Shown: piece by piece, positions 26,143-36,036 of the stretch
How positions within the stretch are numbered: the first letter of the stretch is position 1
Layout of the letters: each line of letters begins with the position of its first letter
NCBI RefSeq assembly: GCF_012927325.1
Contig: NZ_JABBGI010000011.1
Location: 62,001-126,000 of the forward strand
Reading direction: 5' to 3'
DNA: 64,000 bases
Origin: Chryseobacterium antibioticum
GTDB taxonomy: Bacteria; Bacteroidota; Bacteroidia; Flavobacteriales; Weeksellaceae
Translations under genes and position numbers: made by a program
The notes under the pieces: generated by a model
Database searches by the model: none
Told to the model about the DNA's origin: nothing
The model's input: only the letters and a program-made list of their open reading frames with translations

Positions 26143-27411
26143 ATGAAACGAAATGTAATCTCCATTGTTTTGGGAGGCGGCAGAGGGACAAGATTATTCC
26201 CGTTAACATATTCAAGATCAAAACCGGCAGTTCCTATTGCAGGAAAATACAGACTGGTAGATATTCCTATTTCCAACTGTCTGAATTCTGGACTGAATAA
26301 GATCCTGGTTTTAACACAGTTCAATTCAGCTTCCTTAAATTCACATATCAAGAATTCTTATCACTTTGACATTTTCAGCAAAGGATTTGTAGATATTCTT
26401 GCTGCCGAGCAGAATGTAGAAAACGAAAGCTGGTATCAGGGAACAGCCGATGCGGTCCGCCAGTCGATGAAACACCTTGAAAAGTATGATTATGACTATA
26501 TTCTGATCCTTTCCGGTGACCAGCTTTATCAGATGGATTTCAGGGAAATGCTGGATTTCCATATTGAAAACGGAGGCGACGTGACGATTGCTACCATTCC
26601 GGTGGTTGCTAAAGATGCTACAGGATTCGGGATTTTAAAGTCTGATGATGACGGTAACATCACCTCTTTCTATGAAAAACCTGACTATGAGATTCTGGAA
26701 GGCTTAAAATCTGAAGTTTCAGAAGAAAATAAACATAAAGGAAAAGAATATCTGGCCTCGATGGGGATTTATATTTTCACGAAAAGTATTCTTAAAAAAA
26801 TGTTTGAAGATGGAGCAGGAGATGATTTCGGAAAAGATATTATTCCAAACTCTATTGGGAAGTATACAACGTTAAGCTATCAGTTTGAAGGATATTGGAC
26901 AGATATTGGAACCATCGAATCTTTTTATGAAGCCAATATAGATCTTTGCCAGGATTTCCCTCAGTTTAATTTATTTTCATCTTCGCCAATTTATACAAGA
27001 GCGAGAATGCTTCCGCCGTCAAAAATCAATGGTTCCTATGTAAGTAAGGCTGTGTTCGGTGACGGATGTATTATTATGGCTGATAAAATTGAAAATTCTG
27101 TGATTGGAAACAGAACCAGGATAGATAAAGGAAGTACCATTGTGAATTCTTACGTAATGGGTGCTGATTTTTACCAGAATACAACAGAAATTGTTCTTAA
27201 CGACAGAAAAGGTCGTCCAAACATGGGCATCGGAAAATATTGTTACATCGAAAAAGCAATTTTAGATAAAAACTGCTATATCGGAGATAATGTAAGAATT
27301 ATTGGCGGAAAACATCTACAGGATGGCGACTTCGGAACACATTCTATTCAGGACGGAATTGTAGTTGTGAAAAAAGATGCTGTGATTCTTCCGGGAACTC
27401 ATATAGGTTAA
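26143..27411 (+). CDS. glgC: Glucose-1-phosphate adenylyltransferase
   Basis: Makes ADP-glucose from ATP and glucose-1-phosphate, the committed step of glycogen synthesis. 422 residues. Nucleotide-binding loop LGGGRGTRLFPLT (10-22), KPAVPIAGKYRLVDIPISN, WYQGTADAVRQ, and a left-handed beta-helix at the C-terminus (from about 290). Last gene of the operon glgB-glgA-lipoprotein-glgC, closed by a strong terminator. Allosteric sites cannot be judged without alignment. Confidence 0.97.
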   Translation: MKRNVISIVLGGGRGTRLFPLTYSRSKPAVPIAGKYRLVDIPISNCLNSGLNKILVLTQFNSASLNSHIKNSYHFDIFSKGFVDILAAEQNVENESWYQGTADAVRQSMKHLEKYDYDYILILSGDQLYQMDFREMLDFHIENGGDVTIATIPVVAKDATGFGILKSDDDGNITSFYEKPDYEILEGLKSEVSEENKHKGKEYLASMGIYIFTKSILKKMFEDGAGDDFGKDIIPNSIGKYTTLSYQFEGYWTDIGTIESFYEANIDLCQDFPQFNLFSSSPIYTRARMLPPSKINGSYVSKAVFGDGCIIMADKIENSVIGNRTRIDKGSTIVNSYVMGADFYQNTTEIVLNDRKGRPNMGIGKYCYIEKAILDKNCYIGDNVRIIGGKHLQDGDFGTHSIQDGIVVVKKDAVILPGTHIG

Positions 27412-27430
27412 TAAAAAAATACCCAAAATA

Positions 27431-27462
27431 AAAAGAGGAGACTAGCAAAGGTCTCCTCTTTT
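27431..27462. terminator. Intrinsic terminator after glgC
   Basis: Perfect 12-bp stem AAAAGAGGAGAC / GTCTCCTCTTTT with an 8-base loop, shared with the convergent peptidase gene. Confidence 0.9.
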
Positions 27463-27484
27463 GTATATATAAATATCGATCTTT

Positions 27485-28945
27485 TTATTGAGAAAGCAGG
27501 TTTAAGGAATATTCCAATTCCGGATCTTTATGTTCCTTTAATGATTTTAAAAAATAGTCACTTTTAACAGTGTAATCAGGGATTACACCTGTACATTTGG
27601 CAACATTTTCTTTATCATGATTATTAAAGAAAATTTCCGTCCGTGGAATGGAAAGAGTAGACTTAGTATGAGGCAGCCTGTAAGTGAGAAACCATGCAGC
27701 AGTAGTAAAATTACTGCAAGAACCGGTTTCTTTTCCTACAATTTCTCCTCTTTTTTCACTTTTGAATAAAGACGCAAAATAAGTGGCAGCAGAGAAGGTG
27801 CGGTTGTTGGTCAGCAGTATAGTCTTGCCATCAAAAAACAACGCGTCTCTTGGATAGCTTTTTATATAAGTATCGTCAAGCCTTGAATTTCCAAAATAAT
27901 AATCTCCTTTCTCTGCTTTGTCAAAGCGTTGTCTCATAAAATTATTTTGATCTGTAATGTCTTTATCTGAATAATAGCGGTTGGTCTGGGGATCTACCAA
28001 ATAATCGGTATAATTGATGTCAACAACTTTAGTTCCGTATTTATACTCGTTATTAAAGTTTTTATCTTTGGCTATAAAAGAATATAATAAAGCTACATTG
28101 CTGATCGCCCCACCTGAATTGTTACGGATATCTATGATAAGTTTTTTAGATTTCAGATTTTTTATTTCCTGGAAATGTTTTTTTAATCTTTCGTAGAAAA
28201 AACTTTCATCGTAAGAGAAGGATTTTATGGATAAATAATATGTTTCTGCATCTATTTTATACCCATAAATTCCGTAGCTTTCTGAAACTAAGTCAATAGG
28301 TAATACAGCATGTTTGGTTTCATAATAATACTGAGGGTATTTTATGCCATTTACTTTCACTGTTTTTTGTTCTCCATTTAAAGCTTTATATTTTAACGTA
28401 AAATCATGGGGGCTGTTTTTTAAAATAAAAGGGATATTGAAAGGGATATCCAGATCTTCCACTTTAATATTTCCGTCTGCAGCTTTAGGGATTTTTTTCA
28501 GAATAGCATCTGCACTTAAACCATTAATTTCAAGGATCTGGCTGCCTGTTTCAATAGCGTATTTGTTGGCTCCGTTCACATATATGTTACCATTATGGAC
28601 ATACGTTGAAAGAGGAAAATAGTAGGTAGAATGTATAACATCCTCAAAATAGTTGGGATCAGTACCAAAAGAACTGTGACCATCACCAATTATTCTTGTA
28701 GGGTTGTTAATAAGCAAATTGATATAGCCGGGATTTTTTTTAATTTCATTACGGAGAGAATCCAGTTTCCTGATAATAGCTTCTTTGCCGTGAAATCTGT
28801 AAGGGTTAGGATGTTGTTTTTGAATAATATCAACTGCAATATCGAAGTCTTTGAGATAACCGTCTTCAGGGATTTCTGAAATTGAATACTGAGAAAAGCC
28901 CATTGAAAAAAATAAAATCAAAGGAAATACAAATAACTTCTTCAT
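27485..28945 (-). CDS. Secreted S41-family (C-terminal processing-like) peptidase
   Basis: 486 residues from the ATG at 28945; an in-frame GTG at 28975 would put a charged stretch before the signal peptide, so it is less likely. Signal peptide MKKLFVFPLILFFSMGFSQ. The catalytic tail-specific-protease core has DIRNNSGGAISNVALLYSF, then NNRTFSAATYFASLF (Ser nucleophile) and RGEIVGKETG (Lys general base). No clear PDZ domain was identified by eye. Probably periplasmic or outer-membrane-facing protein turnover. Transcribed alone; convergent with glgC. Confidence 0.88.
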   Translation of the reverse strand: MKKLFVFPLILFFSMGFSQYSISEIPEDGYLKDFDIAVDIIQKQHPNPYRFHGKEAIIRKLDSLRNEIKKNPGYINLLINNPTRIIGDGHSSFGTDPNYFEDVIHSTYYFPLSTYVHNGNIYVNGANKYAIETGSQILEINGLSADAILKKIPKAADGNIKVEDLDIPFNIPFILKNSPHDFTLKYKALNGEQKTVKVNGIKYPQYYYETKHAVLPIDLVSESYGIYGYKIDAETYYLSIKSFSYDESFFYERLKKHFQEIKNLKSKKLIIDIRNNSGGAISNVALLYSFIAKDKNFNNEYKYGTKVVDINYTDYLVDPQTNRYYSDKDITDQNNFMRQRFDKAEKGDYYFGNSRLDDTYIKSYPRDALFFDGKTILLTNNRTFSAATYFASLFKSEKRGEIVGKETGSCSNFTTAAWFLTYRLPHTKSTLSIPRTEIFFNNHDKENVAKCTGVIPDYTVKSDYFLKSLKEHKDPELEYSLNLLSQ

Positions 28946-29152
28946 AGAAAAATATTTAATTTTAGGCTTTTTCACTCATCAAAAAACAGACCATTTTTTC
29001 GTTATTTAAAAGTGGAGTTATTTTTATAAAATAATATATTTATAATTAAAATTTCCAATTATAATGCACTTTTTTTAAGAGTAGGAGGTGAGATAATTCA
29101 CTTTTTTATTTTGTTTTTTTTTGGAAATAAACTTTTAAGAATAACTAAGATA

Positions 29153-29183
29153 TTGGTTACTTTTTTTATTTGTCTTACTTTTG
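29153..29183 (+). promoter_or_regulatory. Full -33/-7 promoter for SRPBCC gene
   Basis: TTGG at 29153 and TACTTTTG at 29176-29183 with a 19-nt spacer, matching the Bacteroidota consensus. The ATG is at 29188, so the transcript would be almost leaderless. Confidence 0.75.
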
Positions 29184-29187
29184 TGTA

Positions 29188-30228
29188 ATGCGTTTTTTTA
29201 AAATAACAGCCGTGATTCTTGTTTTACTGGTAGGAGCTTATGCTGCTTCCATGTACTATTTTGTAGATGAAAACAAGGATTTTAAGATAGAAAAAGAGAT
29301 TGATTATCCAGTAGATAAAGTCTTTTCCCAGTTCAATAATCTCCAGCAATTCACCCGCTGGAACAATTTTTTCACAAGTTCTCAGTCTATTGATATCGAT
29401 TATTACACTCCCTATGAAGGACAGGGCGGTGCAATCAGTTATGTGGATCCGAAAAACGATACAGACGGTGAAATGTTTATCCGTTATGAAAATCCACAAA
29501 AGAGTCTGCGATATCAGCTTTTTGAGGATAGAAACGAAAATCCTACGGTAGTTGATGTTCAGTTTAAAGCGGTTTCTGCAGAAAAAACAAAGATCACCTG
29601 GATGGTACATACGCCAAAACTTTCGGTATTGAGAAGAGTTGAAAACTTCTGGACCGAAGACCGGTTTGCCGAAAATATTAACAAAAGCATGATCAACCTG
29701 AAAAATGTGCTTGGCAATAAAGTAGAAAAAGATCACCAGATGGCTTCCATTAAGTATGACAGTCTGATGGTAGAAAATGAAGAAGACAAGCTTCTGTTGG
29801 GGATCAACGTAAGTACATCCAACAAAAAGGAGAATCTTTATAAAAATATTGTCATGAATTATAGTAAAATTTATAACTATGTGACAATGGATCTGGGTAA
29901 AAGAGACGATGAATTTGGCTTTCCCGTGTTGATTACCGATGCAGATAATTACAAAGATAAAGAGGTTTCTTACTTCCTGGGAATTCCACTTTCCAAGAAG
30001 ATTGGAGTAACAGATAATAATTTTAATTTCCGTACCATCAATGCTTCTCAAAACTATGTGATGTACTACAAAGGAAATTATGAAGGCAGAATAAAGGCGG
30101 TTCAGCAGCTGATTCAGAAGGCCAAAAAAGACGAGATGCGCTTCGGAGATGTCCGTCAGACCTTTATTGAACGTCCGGTCGAAGGGCAGGAGGTAAACAT
30201 GAAGCTCTCATTATCAGTGTTTAAGTAA
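29188..30228 (+). CDS. Membrane-anchored SRPBCC (polyketide-cyclase-like) protein
   Basis: 346 residues from the ATG at 29188; the frame extends 6 codons upstream but those lie on the promoter. One N-terminal membrane segment (ITAVILVLLVGAYAASMYYF), then an SRPBCC fold at about 30-180 starting with IEKEIDYPVDKVFSQFNNLQQFTRWN, the usual first strand and helix. The C-terminal part (190-346) may be an AraC-effector/GyrI-like domain but this is weak. Function unknown; such proteins bind hydrophobic ligands. Followed by 124 bp and then sucA. Confidence 0.8.
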   Translation: MRFFKITAVILVLLVGAYAASMYYFVDENKDFKIEKEIDYPVDKVFSQFNNLQQFTRWNNFFTSSQSIDIDYYTPYEGQGGAISYVDPKNDTDGEMFIRYENPQKSLRYQLFEDRNENPTVVDVQFKAVSAEKTKITWMVHTPKLSVLRRVENFWTEDRFAENINKSMINLKNVLGNKVEKDHQMASIKYDSLMVENEEDKLLLGINVSTSNKKENLYKNIVMNYSKIYNYVTMDLGKRDDEFGFPVLITDADNYKDKEVSYFLGIPLSKKIGVTDNNFNFRTINASQNYVMYYKGNYEGRIKAVQQLIQKAKKDEMRFGDVRQTFIERPVEGQEVNMKLSLSVFK

Positions 30229-30298
30229 TTTTTTTTAAGTAATTTTTTTCTTAATTTTTTTTAACGGTCTCAGACTGTCTTAACTCGGTTTTTTTTAT

Positions 30299-30306
30299 TA
30301 AATTTG
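30299..30306 (+). promoter_or_regulatory. -7 box TAAATTTG for sucAB
   Basis: Exact TAnnTTTG match 46 bp before the sucA ATG, after a T-rich stretch; no clean TTG at -33. Confidence 0.5.
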
Positions 30307-30352
30307 AAGATTAATTCTACAAATAAATTTTAATAATAGATAAACTGTAATA

Positions 30353-33169
30353 ATGGACAGATTTTCATTCCTAAACGCAGCTCATTCTCAGTTAATTGAG
30401 GATTTATACCAACAGTACTTAAAATTCCCGGATTCTTTGGAGCCATCATGGAAAGCCTTTTTTCAAGGCTTCGATTTTGCTTTGGAGAACTATGGAGATG
30501 ATGATAGCATTCAATACATTCAGGCTTCGGCCAATGCTGCCCCGGCAGTACAGCAAATCTCTCAGGCAGTATCCAGCGGAGAAGTTCCTGAGCACATCAA
30601 AAAAGAGTTCAAGGTAGTAAACCTTATTGAGGCTTACAGAACGAGAGGGCACTTGTTCACAAAAACAAACCCAGTTAGAGAAAGAAGACACTATACGCCT
30701 ACTTTAGACATCGAGAACTTCGGTCTTAGCAAGGAGGATTTAAATACAAAATTCAACTGTGCTGTTGAAACAGGTATGAAAGAGCCTGCAACACTACAGG
30801 ACCTGATCAAGCATTTGGAAAGTATCTACTGCGGTTCTATCGGGGTAGAATACACGTATATCAACAATGTTGAAGAAAAAGATTTCATCAAGAAATGGCT
30901 TCAGGTGAACGAAAATCACCCAAGTCTTTCTGCAAATGAAAAAACTGAGATTTTACTAAAATTAAATCAGGCAGTCGCTTTTGAAAACTATCTTCACACC
31001 AAATTCGTAGGACAGAAGAGATTCTCCCTTGAAGGAGGAGAAACATTAATTCCTGCATTGGATCAGTTGATCTCAAGATCTTCTCAATTAGGAGTAGATG
31101 AAGTGGTTCTGGGAATGGCTCACAGAGGAAGACTGAACGTGTTGTCAAACATTTTTGGGAAATCTTACAAGCAGATCTTCTCAGAATTTGAAGGAAAAGA
31201 ATTCGAAGAAGATGTATTCTCTGGTGATGTTAAATACCACTTGGGATCATCCAAAAAAGTGAAAACAGCTTCAGGAGAAGAAGTAGCCATCAACCTTACA
31301 CCGAACCCATCTCACCTGGAAACCGTAGCTGCTCTTGTAGAAGGGATCTGCCGTGCGAAGATAGATGACAAATACAAAGGAGACGGTTCTAAGATCCTTC
31401 CTATCGTGATCCACGGTGACGGTGCTATTGCAGGTCAGGGGATTGCTTACGAGGTAGCTCAGATGATGACACTGGAAGGATATAAAACAGGAGGAACTGT
31501 TCATATCGTTGTTAACAACCAGGTTTCATTTACCACTAATTATGCAGATGCAAGATCTTCAACCTACTGTACAGACATTGCGAAAGTAACGGAGTCTCCG
31601 GTAATGCACGTTAATGCTGACGATGCTGAAGCGGTAGTTCACGCAATGCATTTTGCAGCAGATTTCAGAGCGAAGTTTGGTAAGGATGTTTATATCGATT
31701 TATTAGGATACAGAAAATATGGCCACAACGAAGGTGATGAGCCTAGATTCACACAGCCTAATTTATACAAATTAATTTCAAAACACCCGAATCCAAGAGA
31801 AATTTATAAAGATAAATTACTTAAGGACAGCATTACTTCCAACGATGTGATCGCAAAAATGGAATCAGATTTCAAAGCGCTTTTAGATAAAGACTTTGAT
31901 GCTTCCAAAGAGATCGAGAAAAATGCAATGGACCTGTTCATGGCAGATGACTGGATCAATTATCCTATCGGAAAAAGAGGAGCTGTTCAGATTCCTGTAG
32001 ATACAAAATATGACTTAGAAAAGCTTAAAGAACTGGCGATTAAAATGTCGTCTCTTCCAGCTGACAAAAAGTTCATCAATAAAATTACAAGACTGTTTGA
32101 TAACCGTGTTAAGGCTATCGAAGGAAATTCATTAGACTGGGCTCTTGGAGAGTGGTTGGCATATGCTACACTTCTTGTGGAAGGCCACAATGTAAGAATT
32201 TCCGGAGAAGATGTTGAAAGAGGAACATTCTCTCACAGACATGCGGTGGTAAAAACTGAAGATACTGAAGAAGAATATATCCCGTTAAGACACGTATCAG
32301 AAAGCAGATTTGATGTATTCAACTCTCACCTTTCAGAATACGGAGTTTTAGGTTTCGACTACGGATATGCAATGGTTTCTCCTAATACATTAACGATCTG
32401 GGAAGCTCAGTTCGGAGACTTTGTAAACGGTGCTCAGATCATTGTTGACCAGTATCTGGCTGCAGCAGAAGAAAAATGGAAGATCCAGGACGGGTTGGTG
32501 ATGTTATTGCCTCACGGTTCAGAAGGTCAGGGAGCAGAACACTCTTCAGCAAGATTAGAAAGATTCTTAACGCTTTGTGCGAACGAAAATATGGTGGTAG
32601 CCAATATCACTTCACCTGCCAATTATTTCCACTTATTAAGAAGACAGCTTAAATGGTCATTCAGAAAACCATTGATTGTGATGAGCCCTAAATCTTTATT
32701 GAGACACCCGAAAGTGGTTTCTCCATTAGAAGATTTTGCAAATGGTTCATTCCAGCCAATATTGGATGATCCTACGGCAGATCCTAAAAAAGTTGAAAAA
32801 TTAGTATTGTGTTCAGGTAAATTATACTTCGAATTATTGGCGAAGAAAGAAGAACTGAACTGTGAAAATATTGCATTGGTAAGATTGGAGCAGTTATATC
32901 CGCTTCAGGCAGATGCAATAGATGCTATCTTCAGCAAATATGACAACAGAACACAATTGGTTTGGGCTCAGGAAGAACCGGAAAATATGGGAGCTTGGTC
33001 TTATATCCTGAGAAACTTCAGAGATACAGGAATTCAGGTAGTCTCTCCGGTACCAAGTGGTGCTCCGGCTCCGGGAAGTCACAAAATGTTTGAGAAAAAC
33101 CAAAATGCAGTGATCAACAGAGTTTTCGACAGAGATGATGCTCCTGCAAAAAGACCCGTTACAGCGTAA
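30353..33169 (+). CDS. sucA: 2-oxoglutarate dehydrogenase E1 component
   Basis: Thiamine-diphosphate enzyme of the TCA cycle that decarboxylates 2-oxoglutarate and hands succinyl to the E2 lipoyl arm. 938 residues, normal length. N-terminal domain begins FLNAAHSQLIEDLYQQYLKFP. The ThDP site shows VIHGDGAIAGQG ... VVNNQVSFTT (GDG...NN motif near 346-390), and VVLGMAHRGRLNVL and YRKYGHNEGDEP are family signatures. Followed 40 bp later by sucB in the same direction. Very secure call. Confidence 0.97.
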   Translation: MDRFSFLNAAHSQLIEDLYQQYLKFPDSLEPSWKAFFQGFDFALENYGDDDSIQYIQASANAAPAVQQISQAVSSGEVPEHIKKEFKVVNLIEAYRTRGHLFTKTNPVRERRHYTPTLDIENFGLSKEDLNTKFNCAVETGMKEPATLQDLIKHLESIYCGSIGVEYTYINNVEEKDFIKKWLQVNENHPSLSANEKTEILLKLNQAVAFENYLHTKFVGQKRFSLEGGETLIPALDQLISRSSQLGVDEVVLGMAHRGRLNVLSNIFGKSYKQIFSEFEGKEFEEDVFSGDVKYHLGSSKKVKTASGEEVAINLTPNPSHLETVAALVEGICRAKIDDKYKGDGSKILPIVIHGDGAIAGQGIAYEVAQMMTLEGYKTGGTVHIVVNNQVSFTTNYADARSSTYCTDIAKVTESPVMHVNADDAEAVVHAMHFAADFRAKFGKDVYIDLLGYRKYGHNEGDEPRFTQPNLYKLISKHPNPREIYKDKLLKDSITSNDVIAKMESDFKALLDKDFDASKEIEKNAMDLFMADDWINYPIGKRGAVQIPVDTKYDLEKLKELAIKMSSLPADKKFINKITRLFDNRVKAIEGNSLDWALGEWLAYATLLVEGHNVRISGEDVERGTFSHRHAVVKTEDTEEEYIPLRHVSESRFDVFNSHLSEYGVLGFDYGYAMVSPNTLTIWEAQFGDFVNGAQIIVDQYLAAAEEKWKIQDGLVMLLPHGSEGQGAEHSSARLERFLTLCANENMVVANITSPANYFHLLRRQLKWSFRKPLIVMSPKSLLRHPKVVSPLEDFANGSFQPILDDPTADPKKVEKLVLCSGKLYFELLAKKEELNCENIALVRLEQLYPLQADAIDAIFSKYDNRTQLVWAQEEPENMGAWSYILRNFRDTGIQVVSPVPSGAPAPGSHKMFEKNQNAVINRVFDRDDAPAKRPVTA

Positions 33170-33209
33170 TTAAGAATAATACCCAATTAAAAAATAAAAA
33201 ATACTCAAT

Positions 33210-34466
33210 ATGTCAGTTTTAGAAATGAAAGTTCCTTCACCGGGAGAATCCATTACAGAAGTTGAAATTGCAACTTGGCTTGTGAAAGATGGTGATTATG
33301 TAGAAAAAGATCAGCCCATCGCAGAAGTAGACTCAGATAAAGCAACTCTTGAATTACCAGCTGAACAAAGCGGTGTAATTACATTAAAAGCAGAAGAGGG
33401 TGATGTAGTACAGGTTGGTCAGGTAGTTTGTTTAATTGATGTGGATGCTCCTAAACCTGCAGGCGGAAGCGCTCCAGCTGCGGAAGCTCCAAAACAGGAA
33501 GAGGCTCCAAAAGCTGCTGAACCAGCGAAACAGGAAGCTCCAAAACCAGCTGCTCCGGTATCTGCTCCACAAACTTATGCAACGGGAGCTCCATCTCCTG
33601 CAGCTAAAAAGATCCTTGACGAGAAAGGGATTCAGGCAGGACAGGTTTCAGGAAGCGGAAGAGACGGAAGAGTTACTAAAACTGATGCAGAATTAGCTGC
33701 AGTTCCTGCTTTAGGAGGAACTCCTGCAACTGCAACCGGTGCACGTACAACGACGACGACTAAACTTTCAGTTCTAAGAAGAAAAATCGCTTCAAGATTG
33801 GTTTCAGTAAAGAACGAAACAGCGATGTTGACGACTTTCAACGAAGTTGATATGTCTGAAATTTTCAGATTAAGAAAATTATATAAAGAAGAATTTGCTC
33901 AGAAACATGGAGTTGGACTAGGATTTATGTCTTTCTTTACAAAAGCGGTTACAAGAGCTTTACAAATGTATCCTGATGTGAATGCATCTATCGACGGAGA
34001 TTTCAAAATCAATTATGACTTCTGCGATATTTCAATTGCCGTTTCAGGCCCTAAAGGATTAATGGTTCCGGTATTGAGAAATGCTGAAAACATGTCTTTC
34101 AGTGGAGTAGAAGCGAACATCAAAGATCTTGCTACCAAAGTAAGAGACGGTAAAATTACTGTTGATGAAATGACGGGAGGTACATTTACCATTACCAATG
34201 GTGGTACTTTCGGATCTATGTTATCTACACCTATTATCAACCCGCCACAATCTGCTATCTTAGGAATGCACAATATCATCCAGAGACCGGTAGCTGTTGA
34301 CGGACAGGTAGTAATCAGACCAATGATGTATGTGGCTATGTCTTATGACCACAGAATTATCGACGGAAAAGAGTCTGTAGGATTCCTTGTAGCGGTAAAA
34401 GAAGGTATCGACAACCCTGTTGAAATATTAATGGGAGGTGACGAAAGAAAAGGCCTTGGATTATAG
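33210..34466 (+). CDS. sucB: 2-oxoglutarate dehydrogenase E2 (dihydrolipoyl succinyltransferase)
   Basis: 418 residues. One lipoyl domain (1-78) with the lipoylated Lys44 in [10 protein letters not shown]. An Ala/Pro/Lys linker (about 85-125) follows, then the peripheral subunit-binding domain [13 protein letters not shown]...[11 protein letters not shown] (about 128-165), then the catalytic core with [17 protein letters not shown] (HxxxDG). Co-transcribed with sucA; terminator directly after. The pairing with sucA makes it the succinyl-specific E2, in contrast to the second E2 gene at 50273. Confidence 0.96.
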   Translation: MSVLEMKVPSPGESITEVEIATWLVKDGDYVEKDQPIAEVDSDKATLELPAEQSGVITLKAEEGDVVQVGQVVCLIDVDAPKPAGGSAPAAEAPKQEEAPKAAEPAKQEAPKPAAPVSAPQTYATGAPSPAAKKILDEKGIQAGQVSGSGRDGRVTKTDAELAAVPALGGTPATATGARTTTTTKLSVLRRKIASRLVSVKNETAMLTTFNEVDMSEIFRLRKLYKEEFAQKHGVGLGFMSFFTKAVTRALQMYPDVNASIDGDFKINYDFCDISIAVSGPKGLMVPVLRNAENMSFSGVEANIKDLATKVRDGKITVDEMTGGTFTITNGGTFGSMLSTPIINPPQSAILGMHNIIQRPVAVDGQVVIRPMMYVAMSYDHRIIDGKESVGFLVAVKEGIDNPVEILMGGDERKGLGL

Positions 34467-34494
34467 ATTTTAATACAATTATACTATAACTTAC

Positions 34495-34524
34495 AATCTC
34501 GCCTTAAAAAAGGCGAGATTTTTG
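34495..34524 (+). terminator. Intrinsic terminator after sucB
   Basis: Stem AATCTCGCCTT / AAGGCGAGATT with a 4-base A loop and a T run. Confidence 0.9.
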
Positions 34525-34546
34525 TATTTGTTAAAGAAATACTAAG

Positions 34547-34936
34547 ATGATGTTCTCAAAAATGACTTCCAATATCAAAGTTTCAGTATTACCTGAATAT
34601 GATAGTAAAAACAGTTATCCATCTGAAAACCGTTACGTCTTCAAGTATAATATTACAATAGAAAATGACGGCAGTTTTCCTATTAAAGTAATTAAAAGAA
34701 AATGGCTGATCTTCGACGTAGGTTTTGGATACACTGAGATTATAGGTGATGGAGTAATCGGATTAACACCAGAGATTCCAATAGGCGAAAATTTCGCTTA
34801 CTTCTCCAATGTAATGCTTCGGTCCGGTGTAGGAAATATGAGCGGAAAATACCTTGTTAAAAACATGGACACACAGGAAACCTTTGAGATAGACATCCCG
34901 AAGTTTAATCTGTTGTCCGAAGTTTTAAGCAATTAG
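34547..34936 (+). CDS. apaG: ApaG-family protein
   Basis: 129 residues, the usual length for the single-domain ApaG family, an Ig-like fold. Signatures: YVFKYNITIENDGSFPIKVIKRKWLI and IGENFAYFSNVMLRSGVGNMSGKYLV. In enterobacteria apaG is linked to ApaH and to cobalt/magnesium phenotypes; molecular role unknown. Three in-frame ATGs (34547, 34550, 34562) are possible starts; many homologues begin MTSNIKV, which corresponds to the last. The stop overlaps the end of the T9SS remnant on the other strand. Confidence 0.9.
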   Translation: MMFSKMTSNIKVSVLPEYDSKNSYPSENRYVFKYNITIENDGSFPIKVIKRKWLIFDVGFGYTEIIGDGVIGLTPEIPIGENFAYFSNVMLRSGVGNMSGKYLVKNMDTQETFEIDIPKFNLLSEVLSN

Positions 34937-35142
34937 TATGATTCCTTGATGAATTGATGTCTGCTTAGACCTTGTTGAGATTTGATTTCTAAGAAATGTC
35001 CTCCTTTTGACAGGCTGGAAACGTCTATTTTGGAATTAGCAGAATTTTGCTGAATGAGTTTTCCCTCAGAACTGTAAATCTTTGTCCATTCGATACATTT
35101 AAGGCCTTTAATTTTAAAGAAAGCGTTCTCAGCAGGGTTAGG
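34933..35142 (-). pseudogene. Orphan T9SS type A C-terminal sorting domain
   Basis: Read on the minus strand, 69 codons encode PNPAENAFFKIKGLKC ... IYSSEGKLIQ ... IDVSSLSKGGHFLEI ... HQFIKESY, then TAA. This is the standard layout of the type A sorting domain: PNP start, V/IYsseGk strand, dvssLskG turn, and a basic tail. Just before PNP there is a TAA stop and no upstream protein frame, so only the last domain of a lost secreted protein remains. It abuts the apaG stop. Confidence 0.8.
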
Positions 35143-35200
35143 TTAGGGTACATATTGATGAGTATAGCAGCTGGGAGTAAAAACTTTTTACATTTTAAGG

Positions 35201-35758
35201 TTATAGTTTCTTAACGTATTTACTTAAAAAGGAATCATGTATTTCTTCATTTTGAGTGATGATTAACTTTTCAAAAGCCAACAGAGCGATTTTTGCACAA
35301 GCTTCCGCATCATCTCCGGCCCGGTGATGATTCAGACTGATCTGATGGTGTTCAGCCAGATGTTTTAGTCCGTATTTAGGAAGATAGTTCCATGATTTTT
35401 TGGCCAGCTGAATGCTGCAAAGGTAATTCAGTTTTGGGGTAAACATCCCGTAATGTTCAAAGCACCCTCTTAAAACACCGGCATCAAAACTGGCATTATG
35501 GGCAATCATCAGCGATCCGTACATCATTTCTTCAGCTTCATACCAGATCTCATCAAAAGTAGGGGCGTCCTTTACATCTTCGGGTTTTATCCCATGAACA
35601 TCAATATTGAATCTGCTGAAATAAGGAAAACTCGGTGGTTTTATAAGCCAAGTCTTGGTTTCAACGATTTTGGAGTCCTGAACAACACAGATACCCATTT
35701 CACAGGCCGAATTTTTTTCGTGAGTGGCTGTTTCAAAATCTATTGCGCAGAAATCCAT
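35201..35758 (-). CDS. 3'-5' exonuclease (DEDDh, DnaQ-like)
   Basis: 185 residues. All DEDDh acidic residues appear: Asp7 and Glu9 (CAIDFETAT), HNASFDAGVL (second Asp near 92), and HRAGDDAEACA (His and last Asp near 146-151). This is the stand-alone epsilon-like exonuclease that proofreads DNA or trims 3' ends. No BRCT or other domain. The TGG-rich gap upstream (35759-36036, 278 bp) holds no gene I can support. Confidence 0.9.
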   Translation of the reverse strand: MDFCAIDFETATHEKNSACEMGICVVQDSKIVETKTWLIKPPSFPYFSRFNIDVHGIKPEDVKDAPTFDEIWYEAEEMMYGSLMIAHNASFDAGVLRGCFEHYGMFTPKLNYLCSIQLAKKSWNYLPKYGLKHLAEHHQISLNHHRAGDDAEACAKIALLAFEKLIITQNEEIHDSFLSKYVKKL

Positions 35759-36036
35759 TTTTTTTAAGTGATAAATTAAGAGTTATGAATGATGAATGTC
35801 CTGATACTGCCTGAAAATAGCAGAAATCGATGATTTACAGTTTGAAATTTAAAGGGTAGAATTTAAAATTATTAAAGTGTAAGTTATACATTTTTTCCGA
35901 AATCAAAACATCCCATAATTTTAAACTACTTTGTCTGTTTGTTCGGTGAAAAATAGTCTACTTTAGAGAAAAGCCCGCGCTTATTTTTATCAAAGTTAAA
36001 CCTTATCCCGGAACAGACATCAGGATCATAAAACGG

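Noticed and set aside
29224..30051. 275-residue minus-strand frame inside the SRPBCC gene
   Set aside because: Antisense shadow rich in Ile, Phe, His and Cys; the plus strand has a promoter, signal anchor and domain match.
35759..36036. A hidden gene between the exonuclease and glycosyltransferase
   Set aside because: AT-rich with frequent stops in all frames; no motif recognised.
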